NCBI GenBank assembly: GCA_022036555.1
Contig: CM039123.1
Location: forward strand, 17,148,326 to 17,212,325
DNA from: Microstegium vimineum
Taxonomy: Eukaryota > Streptophyta > Magnoliopsida > Poales > Poaceae
Direction of reading: 5' to 3'
Length of the DNA stretch: 64,000 nt
How positions within the stretch are numbered: position 1 is the stretch's first letter; each line of letters begins with the position of its first letter. Both the position numbers and the translations under genes were made by a program. Positions 35,202 to 45,431 of this stretch are shown here, one piece after another. Below the pieces are notes generated by a model. That model was not told the origin of the DNA and did no database searches. It was given only the letters and a program-made list of their open reading frames with translations.

Positions 35202-36895
35202 TGTTGGAACAAATTACGATGCACTTTTACATAACCAAAATGATGCCACCAACCTCAAGATCAGGGATAAACAAACACATCATGAGCATATTTTATCAAA
35301 TAACTAGTTCCACATGTCCATGAGTGTTTGAATGCAGGAATGAAGAAATGGAGCAAAGGAGAGCCACTTGGACCCACATAGGGGGTCGGCCGACCACCCT
35401 ATGGGCCCACCAGCTCTCCCCTCTCGGCCATGATCCAAGAGAAGCATCCCAGAGTGATTTCCAACCATTGGATTACTCTGTGCTTTCTCTCAACGGCTCA
35501 CATGCATAACACATGGATCCATGTGCCCACACCAAGGAGATAAACGTGACAACCACCTCAAAATCGACATCCAACATCTATGACAAGTGGGACCAACACC
35601 TGGGAGACTCAAGTGGGCCAGAGCCCCCAAGGGGGGATCGGCCAACCCCCACCTAGGCCCACCAGGCCCCCACTTGGTCCCTGACCAGTGGGGCCACCTC
35701 CACGAGGTTAGAGGAGGGCCCACCTGCCATAGGGGCGGTCGACCGACCACCTCTCTAGGTCGGTTGGGTCCCTCCAACCGCCATACCCCTTGGCACATGA
35801 TGGAAATCACCACCATCCATCCAATGACGGTTCCAAGTCGGTTTGATCCAAGGGTGGAGGATTGAAGCCCCCTGGATCGATGACGTGGCACCTACTCCAC
35901 CTCCCACTATAAATAGAGGGTCACACCCCCCTGTCTACACATGGTGAAGAAGCCTACAAGCTCTATTCCTTAGATTGTTCTAGGAGTTAGTATAGAGTGG
36001 GAGTTAGAGTTGAGTCGAGCTGTGCTCGGGATTTCTAGAGTCGTCTTCTGGGAAGTCTGGTATAGCTCTTGTATCTTTCCTTCTTTGTAAGACTTTATCT
36101 TATTCAATATATTATATTTTCTCTCTACTTTACTTAGTATTTACTTTGAGCATTACTATACTTGTTATAGTCTTGCTATATCCTATAGCTCTTTAATAGC
36201 CTTTACATCCATAGTCTGTGATCCTTGTGACCTTTCCTGTATGTGATCATTGCCTATCATAGGGTGCTTTGATTATAGATCGTAGTCAAAGTACTAAGTT
36301 GTGTGTAAGCGTGGTGCTTATACATCATCTTATCCTTGGTTATCGCTTGCTGCACGGATTGTTTGTGGTAACTAGCAAGAAGTGATAGCCTTGTCTAGTC
36401 GTTGTAATCCACCACGTGTTTATAGGAAAGTTCTTAAAAGGTAAGGCCCCCATAAGAAGAGGGCGCGGTCCGGTAGGAGTTTTGTCCTCCTACTGATCTA
36501 TCCCCTCGCCTAGCATACTTGTATTGAGGAGGCAAACTATAGTGTTTAGACTAGTTAATTGGCTAAGTATATTGAAGTAGAGTGAATTGCATAGGAGTCC
36601 CTTTACTCTCGTTTTCCTCCCACCTAGCTATTCTACCTAGTCCGTTCTAAGTATCATTTACCGTAGTTTCTTCATTCATCAACCCCTTCCTATCACATAT
36701 ATCGTTTACCCCTCTATACTAGTTGGTACTAAGTTGAGGTGCTCTCTAGGATCTCTCTCTGATTATCATTTCTAGCCCAGCTTTCCCTTGGGAAAATATA
36801 AATTACAATACCTTGGAATACTCCTAAGTGAAGTGCTACAACGGTATAATCTGTGCGCTTGCGGATTTATCCAATAGTCATAAGTAATACCAACA
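35202..36895 (+). repeat. 3' LTR of element B
   Basis: 1694 bp, TGTTGG...CCAACA, followed by TSD atagt at 36896-36900. The first 540 bp match 5311-5853. It contains TGACGTGGC (35881-35889), TATAAATA (35908-35915) and a 3' part closely matching the second half of solo LTR A (36901-37628). Confidence 0.9.
35881..35915 (+). promoter_or_regulatory. Putative LTR B core promoter
   Basis: TGACGTGGC at 35881-35889 is 18 bp before TATAAATA at 35908-35915. The solo LTR A has the same two motifs 28 bp apart. This is the likely transcription-control core of the family. Confidence 0.55.
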
Positions 36896-37628
36896 ATAGT
36901 ATTGTTGTGATTTATCTTGTCAGTTAATTGTTGTAAACTAGATTGAGATCCTTGTGGCCTTTCCTGTATGCGATCATCGCCTGTCATAGGGTACTCTAGT
37001 TGTCGTATACACAATTAGATTAGTAAGAATAGGTATAAGCGTGGTGCTTATACTTAATCTTGCCTTTTGTTATCGCTTGTTGCACGGATTGTTTGTGGTA
37101 GCTAGCAAGAGAGTGACAGCCTTGTCTAGTCTTTGTATTCCACCACGTGTTCTTAGGCAAGTTCTTAAAAGATAAGGCCCCTGTAAGAAGAGGGTGCGGT
37201 CAGGTAGGAGTTTTTTCCTCCTACTGATCTATCCCCTCGCCTAGCATACTTGTATTGAGGAATTAATTGATGTTTGTCTTAGCTGAGTGCCATAGTTAAA
37301 TCCACAAAGGTAGAGTTGGAATCACATGAGTCCTTTTACTTTCTTGTTGTCCTCCCACATAGTTATACTCACTAGTCATCTCTTACTTATCTTTATCGGT
37401 TTGTTACATCATCGCCTTCCTATCATTATTATATCGATTACCCCCCTGACACTAGTTGGTACTAAATTGAGGTGATCTCTAGGATCTCTCTTTTATTATT
37501 ATTTCTAGCTCAGCTTTCCCTTGGGAGAATATAAATTACGATACCCCGGAATACTCCTGGGTGAAGTGCTACAACGGTATAATATGTGCGTTTGTGGATT
37601 TATCCAATAGTCATAAGAAATACCAACA

Positions 37629-37633
37629 ACCAA
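37629..37633. repeat. Target-site duplication accaa (right copy) of solo LTR A
   Basis: Partner of 4333-4337. The copia interior resumes after it. Confidence 0.9.
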
Positions 37634-38007
37634 CTCAAATTTGATCACTAAGCATTTAATTCATTCAAACATCTTATAGCAAGCAACTAGTGCACATATA
37701 TATCCAATTCAAACAACTCACATGCATTATGTGTATATCCAATTGAAACATCTTATACACACCCAAATAAACTTGATCAACAAGAAATATACCTTAGTAG
37801 ATCATGATCAATCAATAGCAAGCTTTATGTCCAATAATCATCCACAACTTGATTATGCACTTGTATGTTGTAGCACTTGGACTTCATCCTTTTGACTTGG
37901 CATTAGGATGAGAATAGCACTAAGCTTCATTACTTGACTCAAACATATGATGAACTATATGCAATCAATTAAATTAAGTCTCTAATGCCAATGGTACCTA
38001 CAAATCA
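37634..38007 (-). other. Copia interior downstream of gag, noncoding
   Basis: AT-rich DNA after the gag stop on the minus strand, without a recognisable protease or integrase. It continues at 4332 beyond the nest. Confidence 0.65.
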
Positions 38008-39876
38008 TCATCCACTTGTTGATGGTACCCAAACTAGTTTGGGTCCTCTCAAGTTAGGAGCAACATACTTAGGCAATACCTTAGTTTGGATAGCGTGATG
38101 TTTTGCAATAGCAACCAAAGAGGTACCATTACCATCCTTTCTAATCATTTGATCATTATCAATTGAAACAAGCTTAGAATTCATACCTAGGAGACATGAA
38201 TTTGCCATGTGTCCCCTTTCCTGACATGAGTAGCAAACTCTCTTTGATTGAGCCTTTTCTTTCTTGCTCAAACGTTGCTTCTCATTGCCTTGCCTCTTCT
38301 CTTTTGCTTGAATCTTTATCTCAAGATTGGTACGACACCTCGAGGCAAAGTGTCCCATGTCTTCACATTTGTAGCACTTGATGTGAGCCAAATCCCTCTT
38401 CTCTTTATTCTTGCTCATCATCATCTTGTTGGCATCATGAATAGGAGTTGGATGCCTTGCTCTTGCTTTGCCATGTCTTCTTGTTTTCTTCTTCTTTATC
38501 ATCCCCAAATCACCATCTTGATGGTTGATCTTGTATTGCACTTGGGGCTTGACTTGTGGCATAGATTGAGCACTCTTGGTTGGGCAAACATTTGCAAGAT
38601 GTCGCATCCCATGGCACTTGAAGCACATGAAATGAGATAGCTTCTTTTGTTCTTGCTTCTTCTCTTTCTTGCCCTTGCTCTTGTGGAAACCAATTCCACT
38701 CTTGTCACCATGTCTTCTTTGATTGTTCATCATGTGATCAAAGGTGACTTTGGAATTGTAACACCTCTCTAACTTATTGCTCATATTCTTCAATTTAGTT
38801 TTGAGCTCATTGTTCTCCTTCAAAAGGTTAGTCTCACAGGACATAAAAGTAGAACAAGCATCTATATTTGAAGAACATGACATATGAAGTAAATCATCAC
38901 AAGAGGTGGATACATGCTTCTTCCCTACATCACAAGGGTTAGCAACAACATGTGATTTATCATTTGACTCAAGTGATGAACTCTCATCATTTTTAAGATT
39001 TATCAATTCTTTAATGAGATAACCATGTTTGTGAACTAAATTTTCATGAGACATGCGAAGTTGCTCATGATCTAGTTTTAGTTCTTCATGTGAAGATTTA
39101 AGAACATCAAGTAAGTGCTTATGTTCTTCACATGAGTTATTTAGAAAAGAGTTTTCATATTTTAATTTCTTTGTTCTTCCTAACTCATTTTTCTAAAGCT
39201 TTAGTGAGTCTACAAACAAGCTCAAAGTTAGGATCATCACAATCAATAATCACATTGCCAATAGATACCTTAGTGTTACCATGTGACATGTAGCAATCTG
39301 ATGAAGTAGAAGAGCTTGTAGAGGCATCACTTTCATAGCCCAAGCACGCATCATCATATCATCAAGTGTGCTTGGAGTAGCATCATCAATTAAAACACAT
39401 GAGGCTGGGCCTTCATCTTTCTTGTCAAGTGATCTTGTGGTAGATAGATCATCTTCATCATCACTTGACCATGAGGTGGAGCAATCTTCCACAATCTCGG
39501 AGTTATTGTCATGCTCAACACTCTCATGTGCCACCAACTTGGACACATCATCATCAATGTTTAAAACCGTCTGATATGTTTCAATGAGATAGGTCCAAAT
39601 CTCATGAGCGCTCTTCATATCCATGATCTCACCAAAGATGTTATCTTTCATAGAATGGTAGAGAATGTTAGTAGCTTGGCAATCGAGATGTAGGCATTTC
39701 TTTGGTGCTTGAGTTGCATCCTTTCTCTCAATTGCACAAGAGAGGCCCACATCAACGATCCACCACATTTGGGGAGAAATAAACTTAAAATTGCATGACA
39801 TCTAATTTCTCCACAGTGCAAAGTGTGTGCCATAAAAAATGTGTGGACACTCAACATCTATCCCATAAGTCGCCAT
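38008..39876 (-). pseudogene. gag of the outer copia element with three zinc knuckles
   Basis: Reading starts at ATG 39876 next to the primer site. A UBN2-type gag region (ATNILYHSMKDNIFGEIMDMKSAHEIWTYL split near 39670-39580) is followed by an acidic Ser/Asp-rich stretch, coiled coil (39150-38990) and a basic part with three CCHC knuckles of the C-x2-C-x4-H-x4-C form (C-F-K-C near 38626, C-Y-K-C near 38374, C-Y-S-C near 38239). It ends shortly after GPKLVWVPST at 38008. A TAG at 39804-39802 and frame damage between 39250 and 39055 break it. Gag would package the RNA. Ending right after gag without a protease-pol frame is unusual for an autonomous copia element. Confidence 0.82.
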
Positions 39877-39913
39877 CCTATCAGGTCGGTAAAGACCACA
39901 AATAAGAGATCAA

Positions 39914-39925
39914 GCTTTGATACCA
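39914..39925 (-). other. Primer-binding site of the outer copia element (tRNA-Met type)
   Basis: TGGTATCAAAGC on the minus strand lies two bases inside the 5' LTR border. TGGTATCA(g/a)AGC is the standard initiator-tRNA-Met primer site of plant copia elements. Confidence 0.85.
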
Positions 39926-39927
39926 CT

Positions 39928-42175
39928 TGTAGGGTCGAGATGGCGGACTAGAGGGGGGTGAATAGTCCTTTCTAAAACTTAAGCGCTATGGCTAACTGAA
40001 ACAAATGCGGAATTAAAACTATCAGTCTAGCCAAGACTACACCCCTCTATCTATTACTTTAGCACCGAGCAAAGTATGTCTATTAAGCTAACTAAGGTGC
40101 AGGGCTAGGAAGCTCTCCTAAACAAGTCTAGGTTGCAAGGTCACACAATCCTAAGAAACTAATACTCTAAGCAAACCGGGAGCTCCTACAGATACTAGTA
40201 AGCAAAGCACAAAGCACCTAAGCTCACTAGCAATGCTCTCTAGCAAGACTACACAAGCCAACTAGAGAGGTCAACTTACTTAGCTACACAAACTAAGCAA
40301 TGTGACTAACAAGGCTACTCAAGCCAATTAGTCACTCAAGAGCTACTTCTATGCTACACAAGCTAAAAGGTAACTAAGCAAGCTGCACAAGCTAAACTAG
40401 TTACAAGAGCAATAACTAATCACTAGCACAAGTATGAACAAGTAAATACAAGCTAGTGATTTGGAGAATGCAAACCACCGAGAAGATGTACACAAGGTTG
40501 ACATGGGGATTTTTCTCCCGAGGTTCACTTGGTCGCCACCAAGCTAGTCCCCGTTGTGTCAACCACACACATGGTGTTTCAGCAGCTAATAGGTATCCAC
40601 AAACCTAGCCCAACACTTGGGCGCCGCAAGAATCTACCCACAAGTGAGGGTAGCTCAATGACACGCTCAACTAGAGTTGCTCTTCGCGATCTCCCGCGGG
40701 GCAAGCACAACACCCCTCACAAGGCTCTTCTTCGGAGCCACGCACAAGCTTCTTGCGTGCTTCGACGGAGACTCGATCACCAAACTGTCTAGGAGGTGGC
40801 AACCTCCAAGAGTAACAAGCACCACAGGCTTGCAACACGATCACCTAGTGCCACACGAAGCTATCTCTCAAAGCAACGCATATCTAGAGATCACTCACTC
40901 ACAATCGAATCGCACTCTTGCAAGCACAAGTGAGTTAGAGGGCTCCCACACCAAGCACAACTAAGGGTAACACAACCCCAAGGTGCTCAGCCAGCCCAAG
41001 AGGCCGGCCAACAAGTATATATAGCTAGCCAAATGAAACTAGCCGTTTTCCCCCAACACTTGGCTTCCTGCACAACCTCCGGACATGCGCCACACCTAGG
41101 GTCTGGACCATTGCTCATGCGTCCGAACCCTTGCCCGTTTGAATCGAGCCATTGGCGCGCTCGCCGCTCGCTGACGCGTGTCTCCAGACTCGCGTCTGGA
41201 CACCACTCCGGACTGACGCTCACTGCGTCCGGACTTGAGTAGAGAGGTCATAGTAAGCCCCAACCTCCGGATGCTAGTCCAGAGTTCACTGTCCGGACAA
41301 CGACTAGTGTTCGGGCCTTCACTCCAAGAGTCAACAGAGAGCTTCCTTCCTCCGGACGCATGTCTGGAGTCTCCGTCCGGATCAACAACGTCGTTCGGAG
41401 CTACTGTTCCAGAACAGGCACACCTAGGGTTATCATTCGGACGCAACACCATTGGTCCGGACACCCCGTAACCGTAGTGTCTGGAGCCTATTCCTCAGGC
41501 GAAACTCCTCTGCACTTCTTCCTTTGCTTCTCAAGTGCTAACACAAGCGTGTCCACCACCTTGTGCATGTGTGTTAGCATTTTCACAATGATTTTCAAAG
41601 CATTTTCACTTGCTCTCATCACGCCACTCGATCCCCATGCATCGCAAAGTTAGATCTCTCAAGTGGCACTAGATAACCAATATGCAAACAAGTTTGCCCG
41701 TCTTGATAGTACGGCTATCTATCCTAAACCCGGTCATATACTTCTCTACACACCAATGACCGGTGAAATGAAATGCCCTACAATTATACCTTTGCCTTGC
41801 GCATTCCATTCCATCTCCTTCTCCAATGTTGATTCAAAACATGCTCCAACCTATCACCAAATGATATGATCCATTTCATATCATCACATGACCGTGTTGG
41901 TTCATCGATCTTGACCTCACTTGCTCTTCACCATGGCATCGGTCCATCGGCGCCAAGCATAAGTCACTTGCCCTTCACACTTGCAACCGATCCATCAAGC
42001 CAAGTCTCATCTTGATCTTCTCCACCTTGATCACATGACTCCATGTCATGTCTCATGTGCAATAAGCTCCTTCATCACACAATCACATGTGAACTAATCT
42101 CCTATGTATATCACTCGCACACATATTAGTTCACCTAGGTTGTCACTAAATTACCAAAATCATAGGGACCTTTCA
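39928..42175 (-). repeat. 5' LTR of the outer copia element
   Basis: 2248 bp. On the minus strand it begins TGAAAGGTCC at 42175 and ends CCCTACA at 39928. TATATATA is at 41016-41023. A TCCGGA-rich region lies at about 41070-41470. The copy at 1-1525 shows which positions have changed; many differences are CG to TG or CA. Confidence 0.9.
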
Positions 42176-42302
42176 AGTGCTCCCGGCCATGGGGCTTAGG
42201 ATGCATCGGTCATCGGCGGCGGCTGCGGTTGGCAACCACAGGCTCGGGGTAAATGGGGAGGCAACGGCGGTGGCGGCACCCAGTCGTTGGAGTCGTGGCG
42301 CG
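42176..42302. other. GC-rich spacer between the copia element and element F
   Basis: 127 bp with repeated ggcggcgg-type triplets and no similarity to neighbouring LTRs that I can see. It should be the sequence into which the copia element and F inserted; it could be part of an older element or the tip of a coding exon. No gene can be supported. Confidence 0.4.
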
Positions 42303-43544
42303 TGTTGACGGTCCTTAAGTACCAATTTTAACCGTCAACTAAACATGAAAAAGGATCCATATGCAATTCACATATAGATATAGGGGGGTTTACTAATCAA
42401 ATTCCACAAGTTTTGGTGGATGTCTATTTCTGCAGGGGGTTATCAGGAAATACCAAGGAAAGGCCCACATGTCATGTTTACATATAGATAATTATCAACA
42501 GCACAATTTTCTATACTCTAGAAGGTACCAGAAGACACGAGAATGAACGGGAGGCGAAACGGGCCCGGAGCCAGGGCGCCCGCCCTGACCAGGCAGCCAA
42601 TCAGGCTCAACCTTGCGGATCGCGCTCCACTGCCTTTGAGGATGAATCTAAACCCTTCATATAGGTCGGTTTGATCCAATGGCCCATGTTCATTTGAGGA
42701 GGCTATATAAGCAAGGCCCCTGACCCCTGAGGGAGAGCCCCCATTATCATAATTCATAGAGAGAGCAGAAGCTAGGGTTTGGAGATGAGAGGTGTCCCTC
42801 CAATGGATATCCTCTCTTCTCTAAACTAGAATAGATCTAGATAGTAGAGAGATGGAGAGCGAGGGAAGATTAGAGGAGATGTTGGCCTGTCGGTGCCTCC
42901 TCTGGTTATACTTCGACATGATCAAGCTCTAATCAAGCTTGCTCCTGAGATCACTCTGGTAATCTACTTCTTATTTCATTGAGCAATTACTATTATGGTT
43001 TGCAACTTTTCCGAGTACTTTAATCTATAGGACCCTATAGGTTAGAGGAGTAGTATAGGTGTAAGCGTGGTGCTTAGATCTAGATTACTTGTGAATGTCT
43101 CCTAACATTCCGGACCCGTGGTAGTAGCGCGAAAAGTGATAGTTCTGTCATTACCTTTGTATTCCACATCCCGTTTGTAGGACTCGCAGGACTGGCATAC
43201 CTATGGTTAAGCATCCTCTGTGGTGTCTCTTTTCATGTGGTACGTCCCCAGATATAGATATATCTCCTTGAGATTAGAAGTAGAGAAACCCTAGTTATCC
43301 TCTCTATTCTCGTATTATCGCCCCTACATTAGATTGTTCTCCCTTACCTTTAACCTTGTTTTCACCTTATCTTGTTCTTACCATATACTTTATTTTCACC
43401 CACTTATCTTTTCTGGTTAACTTAGAGCATAGATGATTCTCCCGTTTCCTTGTGGATTCGATATTTAAAACTCGTCCCGGGTGAAAGCTACAACGATATC
43501 CGTGCGCTTGCGGATTTATCTGTGTGTGTCTAAAATACCCAACA
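42303..43544 (+). repeat. 5' LTR of element F
   Basis: 1242 bp, TGTTGACGG...CCCAACA. TATATAA is at 42704-42710. The end carries gctacaacga and gtgcgcttgcggatttat (near 43488-43519), as in LTRs A and B. The expected TSD by position is gcgcg (42298-42302), but the partner is not visible. Confidence 0.8.
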
Positions 43545-43551
43545 AGCTTTC

Positions 43552-43569
43552 TGGCGCCGTTGCCGGGGA
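43552..43569 (+). other. Primer-binding site of element F (tRNA-Asp type)
   Basis: TGGCGCCGTTGCCGGGGA starts seven bases after the LTR. This is the classic primer site of many plant Ty3/gypsy elements and fixes the plus orientation. Confidence 0.85.
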
Positions 43570-43739
43570 AACGGTTGCTGAGTTAACTACGAACTAGCTT
43601 AATCATTTATTCTCTAAAATAAAAAATATATATCTTTATATTTCCTTTTCTTTATACTTTTCCTCTATCCTTTACTTTTATTCTCCACCTCATCCCTTCT
43701 ATTCTTTCTTCTTACCTATTTCTTGATCTCTTATCTATC

Positions 43740-44444
43740 ATGGAGGATAACATTCCTATCTATCAATATGGTAGACCCACGGGCACATACCTCAAACCAA
43801 TAGAATCTTCAAAGCCTACCATGACATCTAGTTTTGAGATAAGCCCGAAATATATAGAATTTCTTCAAAAACAACCTTTCTCGGGAGAAGATGAGGAAAA
43901 CCCATACACACACCTAGAAGAGTTTGGACGAGTCTGTGACCTCCTTCGCATAAAAGGCATGTCCGATGAGACCATTCCATGGAAGCTCTTTCCGTACTCC
44001 TTAACGGGAAGAGCTAAACATTGGTACAAAATCAACATAGGAAGTGTTCAAGGAGATTGGAAGGTACTATCCAATAATTTCCTTAGAAAATATTTTCCAA
44101 TCACCAAAGAGGTTGATCTTCGGAATGAGATTATTACTTTTAGACAACTAGAAAAAGAATCTCTTGATGAATCATGGGATCGCTTTATTGATCTTACTCT
44201 CACTGGCCTAAATCTTCATATTCCAGAACCTATTCTTCTGCAACACTTTTTTATGGGCCTTAGTAGGGAAGATAAGGAATCCCTTAATATAGCCTCTGGA
44301 GGATCTTTCCTTCACCTATCTGCTAGTAAAGCAAGGAATTTGATTGATATAATGAGTGGAAAGACTCCTTCCCTAGCATTCAGAAGCCAATCCCTGAGAA
44401 AGAAAAGGAATCAGTTCCTGGACAAGAAGAAGAGATTTCGATAG
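43740..44444 (+). CDS. gag of element F (Athila-like)
   Basis: An open frame of 234 codons from ATG 43740, 171 bp after the primer site, the expected gag position. It has a typical retrotransposon-gag core: FSGEDEENPYTHLEEF near 43880-43930, WKLFPYSLTGRAKHWY near 43980-44027, LRKYFP near 44084-44101 and ESLDESWDRF near 44158-44187. The last 15 residues are Lys/Arg-rich. A TAG follows at 44442-44444, so a knuckle and protease may once have continued the frame. No zinc knuckle is present in the open part. The frame has no internal stop, so F looks less decayed here than B, C or D. Confidence 0.8.
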   Translation: MEDNIPIYQYGRPTGTYLKPIESSKPTMTSSFEISPKYIEFLQKQPFSGEDEENPYTHLEEFGRVCDLLRIKGMSDETIPWKLFPYSLTGRAKHWYKINIGSVQGDWKVLSNNFLRKYFPITKEVDLRNEIITFRQLEKESLDESWDRFIDLTLTGLNLHIPEPILLQHFFMGLSREDKESLNIASGGSFLHLSASKARNLIDIMSGKTPSLAFRSQSLRKKRNQFLDKKKRFR

Positions 44445-44555
44445 CCAAATAACAACGATTCCAATCCCAAAATTTAGCTATCAATCCTAAACCATCAATA
44501 CCCCAAAATTCTCCAAGGGAAGAAGAAATTCCAACCTTGGATCTTTCAGATGCTG

Positions 44556-44744
44556 ATGGTTTAGACCCCTAGAAAAAATAGCGCGCTATAGCGCTGAAAT
44601 AGCACTAATAGCGTCCAGAAGCAGCTACCGCAACGTTCATTAGCGCGCTATAGCGCCAAATAGCGCGCTAATAGCGCCGCTATAGCGTTTTGGTCAAGCT
44701 TCTGCTAATTTCTATAGCCCGCCATTTAAAACAATGGTTTAGAC
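44556..44744. mobile_element. MITE-like 167-bp insertion in element F
   Basis: An 11-base direct repeat (atggtttagac) at 44556-44566 and 44734-44744 flanks 167 bp (44567-44733) unlike its surroundings. The insert is rich in gcgctatagcgc-type words, with imperfect inverted ends (aaatagcgcgctatag near the left end, ctatagcccgccattt near the right end). A 9-11-bp duplication would suit a Mutator-type element; 8 bp plus chance identity would suit hAT. Class is not settled. Confidence 0.6.
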
Positions 44745-44849
44745 TTCTGGTTTCATAAGAGACCTTCAAGCGGAGATAATTCAAATTCTTGCAAGAAGGG
44801 TTCTCTTAAAGAGTGTCCTGGTTCCTACTACGAAGAAGTCAATGATGGC

Positions 44850-45431
44850 ATGTCAAGTGATGCCATAGAAGGAGAGCTAAGACATATAGAAAATTCTATC
44901 TTCTTCCCTACTATGTCCACAAATCGTGAACCCATCTCTAAACCCATCCTTAACCTCGTAGATTCCTCCTATCCCCTTCCTTCCAAGTCTCATGATGATC
45001 CTAGAAATTCACCAAGACAACCAGAGCATAGGAGTCATGAAGACCACGAGGATGACCAAGAGATGCTACGACAATGGTTGGAATGTATAGAATGGATAGA
45101 CAAGGAAGAAGCCTTAATGGATTCCATCCTTGGCTCAATTTCAAATGGTGAGCCTTTAACTCCCTTTGAAGATGGGATTCATCCATATATGAAAGAGAAC
45201 CTAGATGAGACCAATCCAGGTGAAATTCCAAACATTCAGATTGGAGACGAAGATGACATCAATAAGCAAGGGATCTATCCCATAACCACTTCATTATCTC
45301 CCCAATCAGTTGGTCTCTACAATCTCACCACATTCGAGATCTCCAACCCCCTCTTCCTTTATATTTATAAAAACTTTAAAAGGGAGGTTGTCGATGCATA
45401 TGTCTATAATAAATATTGCAGATCTTGTTGA
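44850..45431 (+). CDS. Second ORF of element F, unrecognised
   Basis: A frame of 193 codons, Asp/Glu/Pro-rich, with HEDHEDDQEMLRQWLECIEWIDKEE near 45040-45110 and a hydrophobic end. I do not recognise a domain. It lies about 0.4 kb after gag, downstream of the MITE-like insertion, so it may be the far part of the same original gag-derived frame or a separate gene. No membrane segment, protease or polymerase motif is clear. In-frame continuity with gag is uncertain because of the stop at 44442 and the insertion. Confidence 0.45.
   Translation: MSSDAIEGELRHIENSIFFPTMSTNREPISKPILNLVDSSYPLPSKSHDDPRNSPRQPEHRSHEDHEDDQEMLRQWLECIEWIDKEEALMDSILGSISNGEPLTPFEDGIHPYMKENLDETNPGEIPNIQIGDEDDINKQGIYPITTSLSPQSVGLYNLTTFEISNPLFLYIYKNFKREVVDAYVYNKYCRSC

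Larger units (their letters stand above)
5311..36895 (+). mobile_element. Element B: Athila-like Ty3/gypsy element with gag-protease but no pol
   Basis: Bounded by TGTTGG at 5311 and CCAACA at 36895 with TSD atagt. Excluding the nested element C (9769-32988) it has: a truncated 5' LTR (5311-5853), a gag-protease frame (about 5854-7932), a long leader with palindromes and an internal TATA box, a second sense ORF (9091-9768 continuing at 32994), a 3' noncoding part, a polypurine tract and a full 3' LTR (35202-36895). No reverse transcriptase, RNase H or integrase is present. The rest of the 5' LTR, the primer site and the start of gag were deleted, so this copy cannot reverse-transcribe normally. 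Confidence 0.87.
4338..37628 (+). mobile_element. Solo LTR A (Athila-like), split by element B
   Basis: Bases 4338-5310 and 36901-37628 together form one LTR of about 1.7 kb that starts TGTTGG, ends CCAACA and is flanked by the TSD accaa. Element B with its own TSD (atagt) interrupts it. No interior of its own remains, so it is a solo LTR left by recombination between two LTRs. It is clearly related to the LTRs of B, so B inserted into a relative. Promoter-like features are TGACGTGGC at 5017-5025 and TATAAATA at 5054-5061. Confidence 0.88.
1..42175 (-). mobile_element. Outermost Ty1/copia-type LTR retrotransposon, pol-less, left end outside window
   Basis: The two ends of this span are long direct copies of one sequence (1-1525 and 39928-42175), and the features between them read on the minus strand. 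These are a tRNA-Met-type primer site next to the right copy, a gag gene with a UBN2-like region and three CCHC zinc knuckles, and a polypurine tract next to the left copy. The element's own interior is 37634-39927 plus 1526-4332. The rest, 4338-37628, is a later nested insertion. Neither interior piece holds protease, integrase or reverse transcriptase, so the element looks non-autonomous. The gag style suggests the Sire/Maximus branch, but this is inference. The left end lies outside the window, so its TSD cannot be tested; the right flank begins agtgc. Confidence 0.85.

Noticed and set aside
36901..37628. Tandem duplication of the B 3' LTR end
   Set aside because: The repeated end is explained by B having inserted into the related solo LTR A; TSD atagt and accaa fit this exactly.
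42176..42302. Exon of a host gene
   Set aside because: Only 127 bp, no clear start, splice or domain signal; the triplet-rich pattern alone is not enough.
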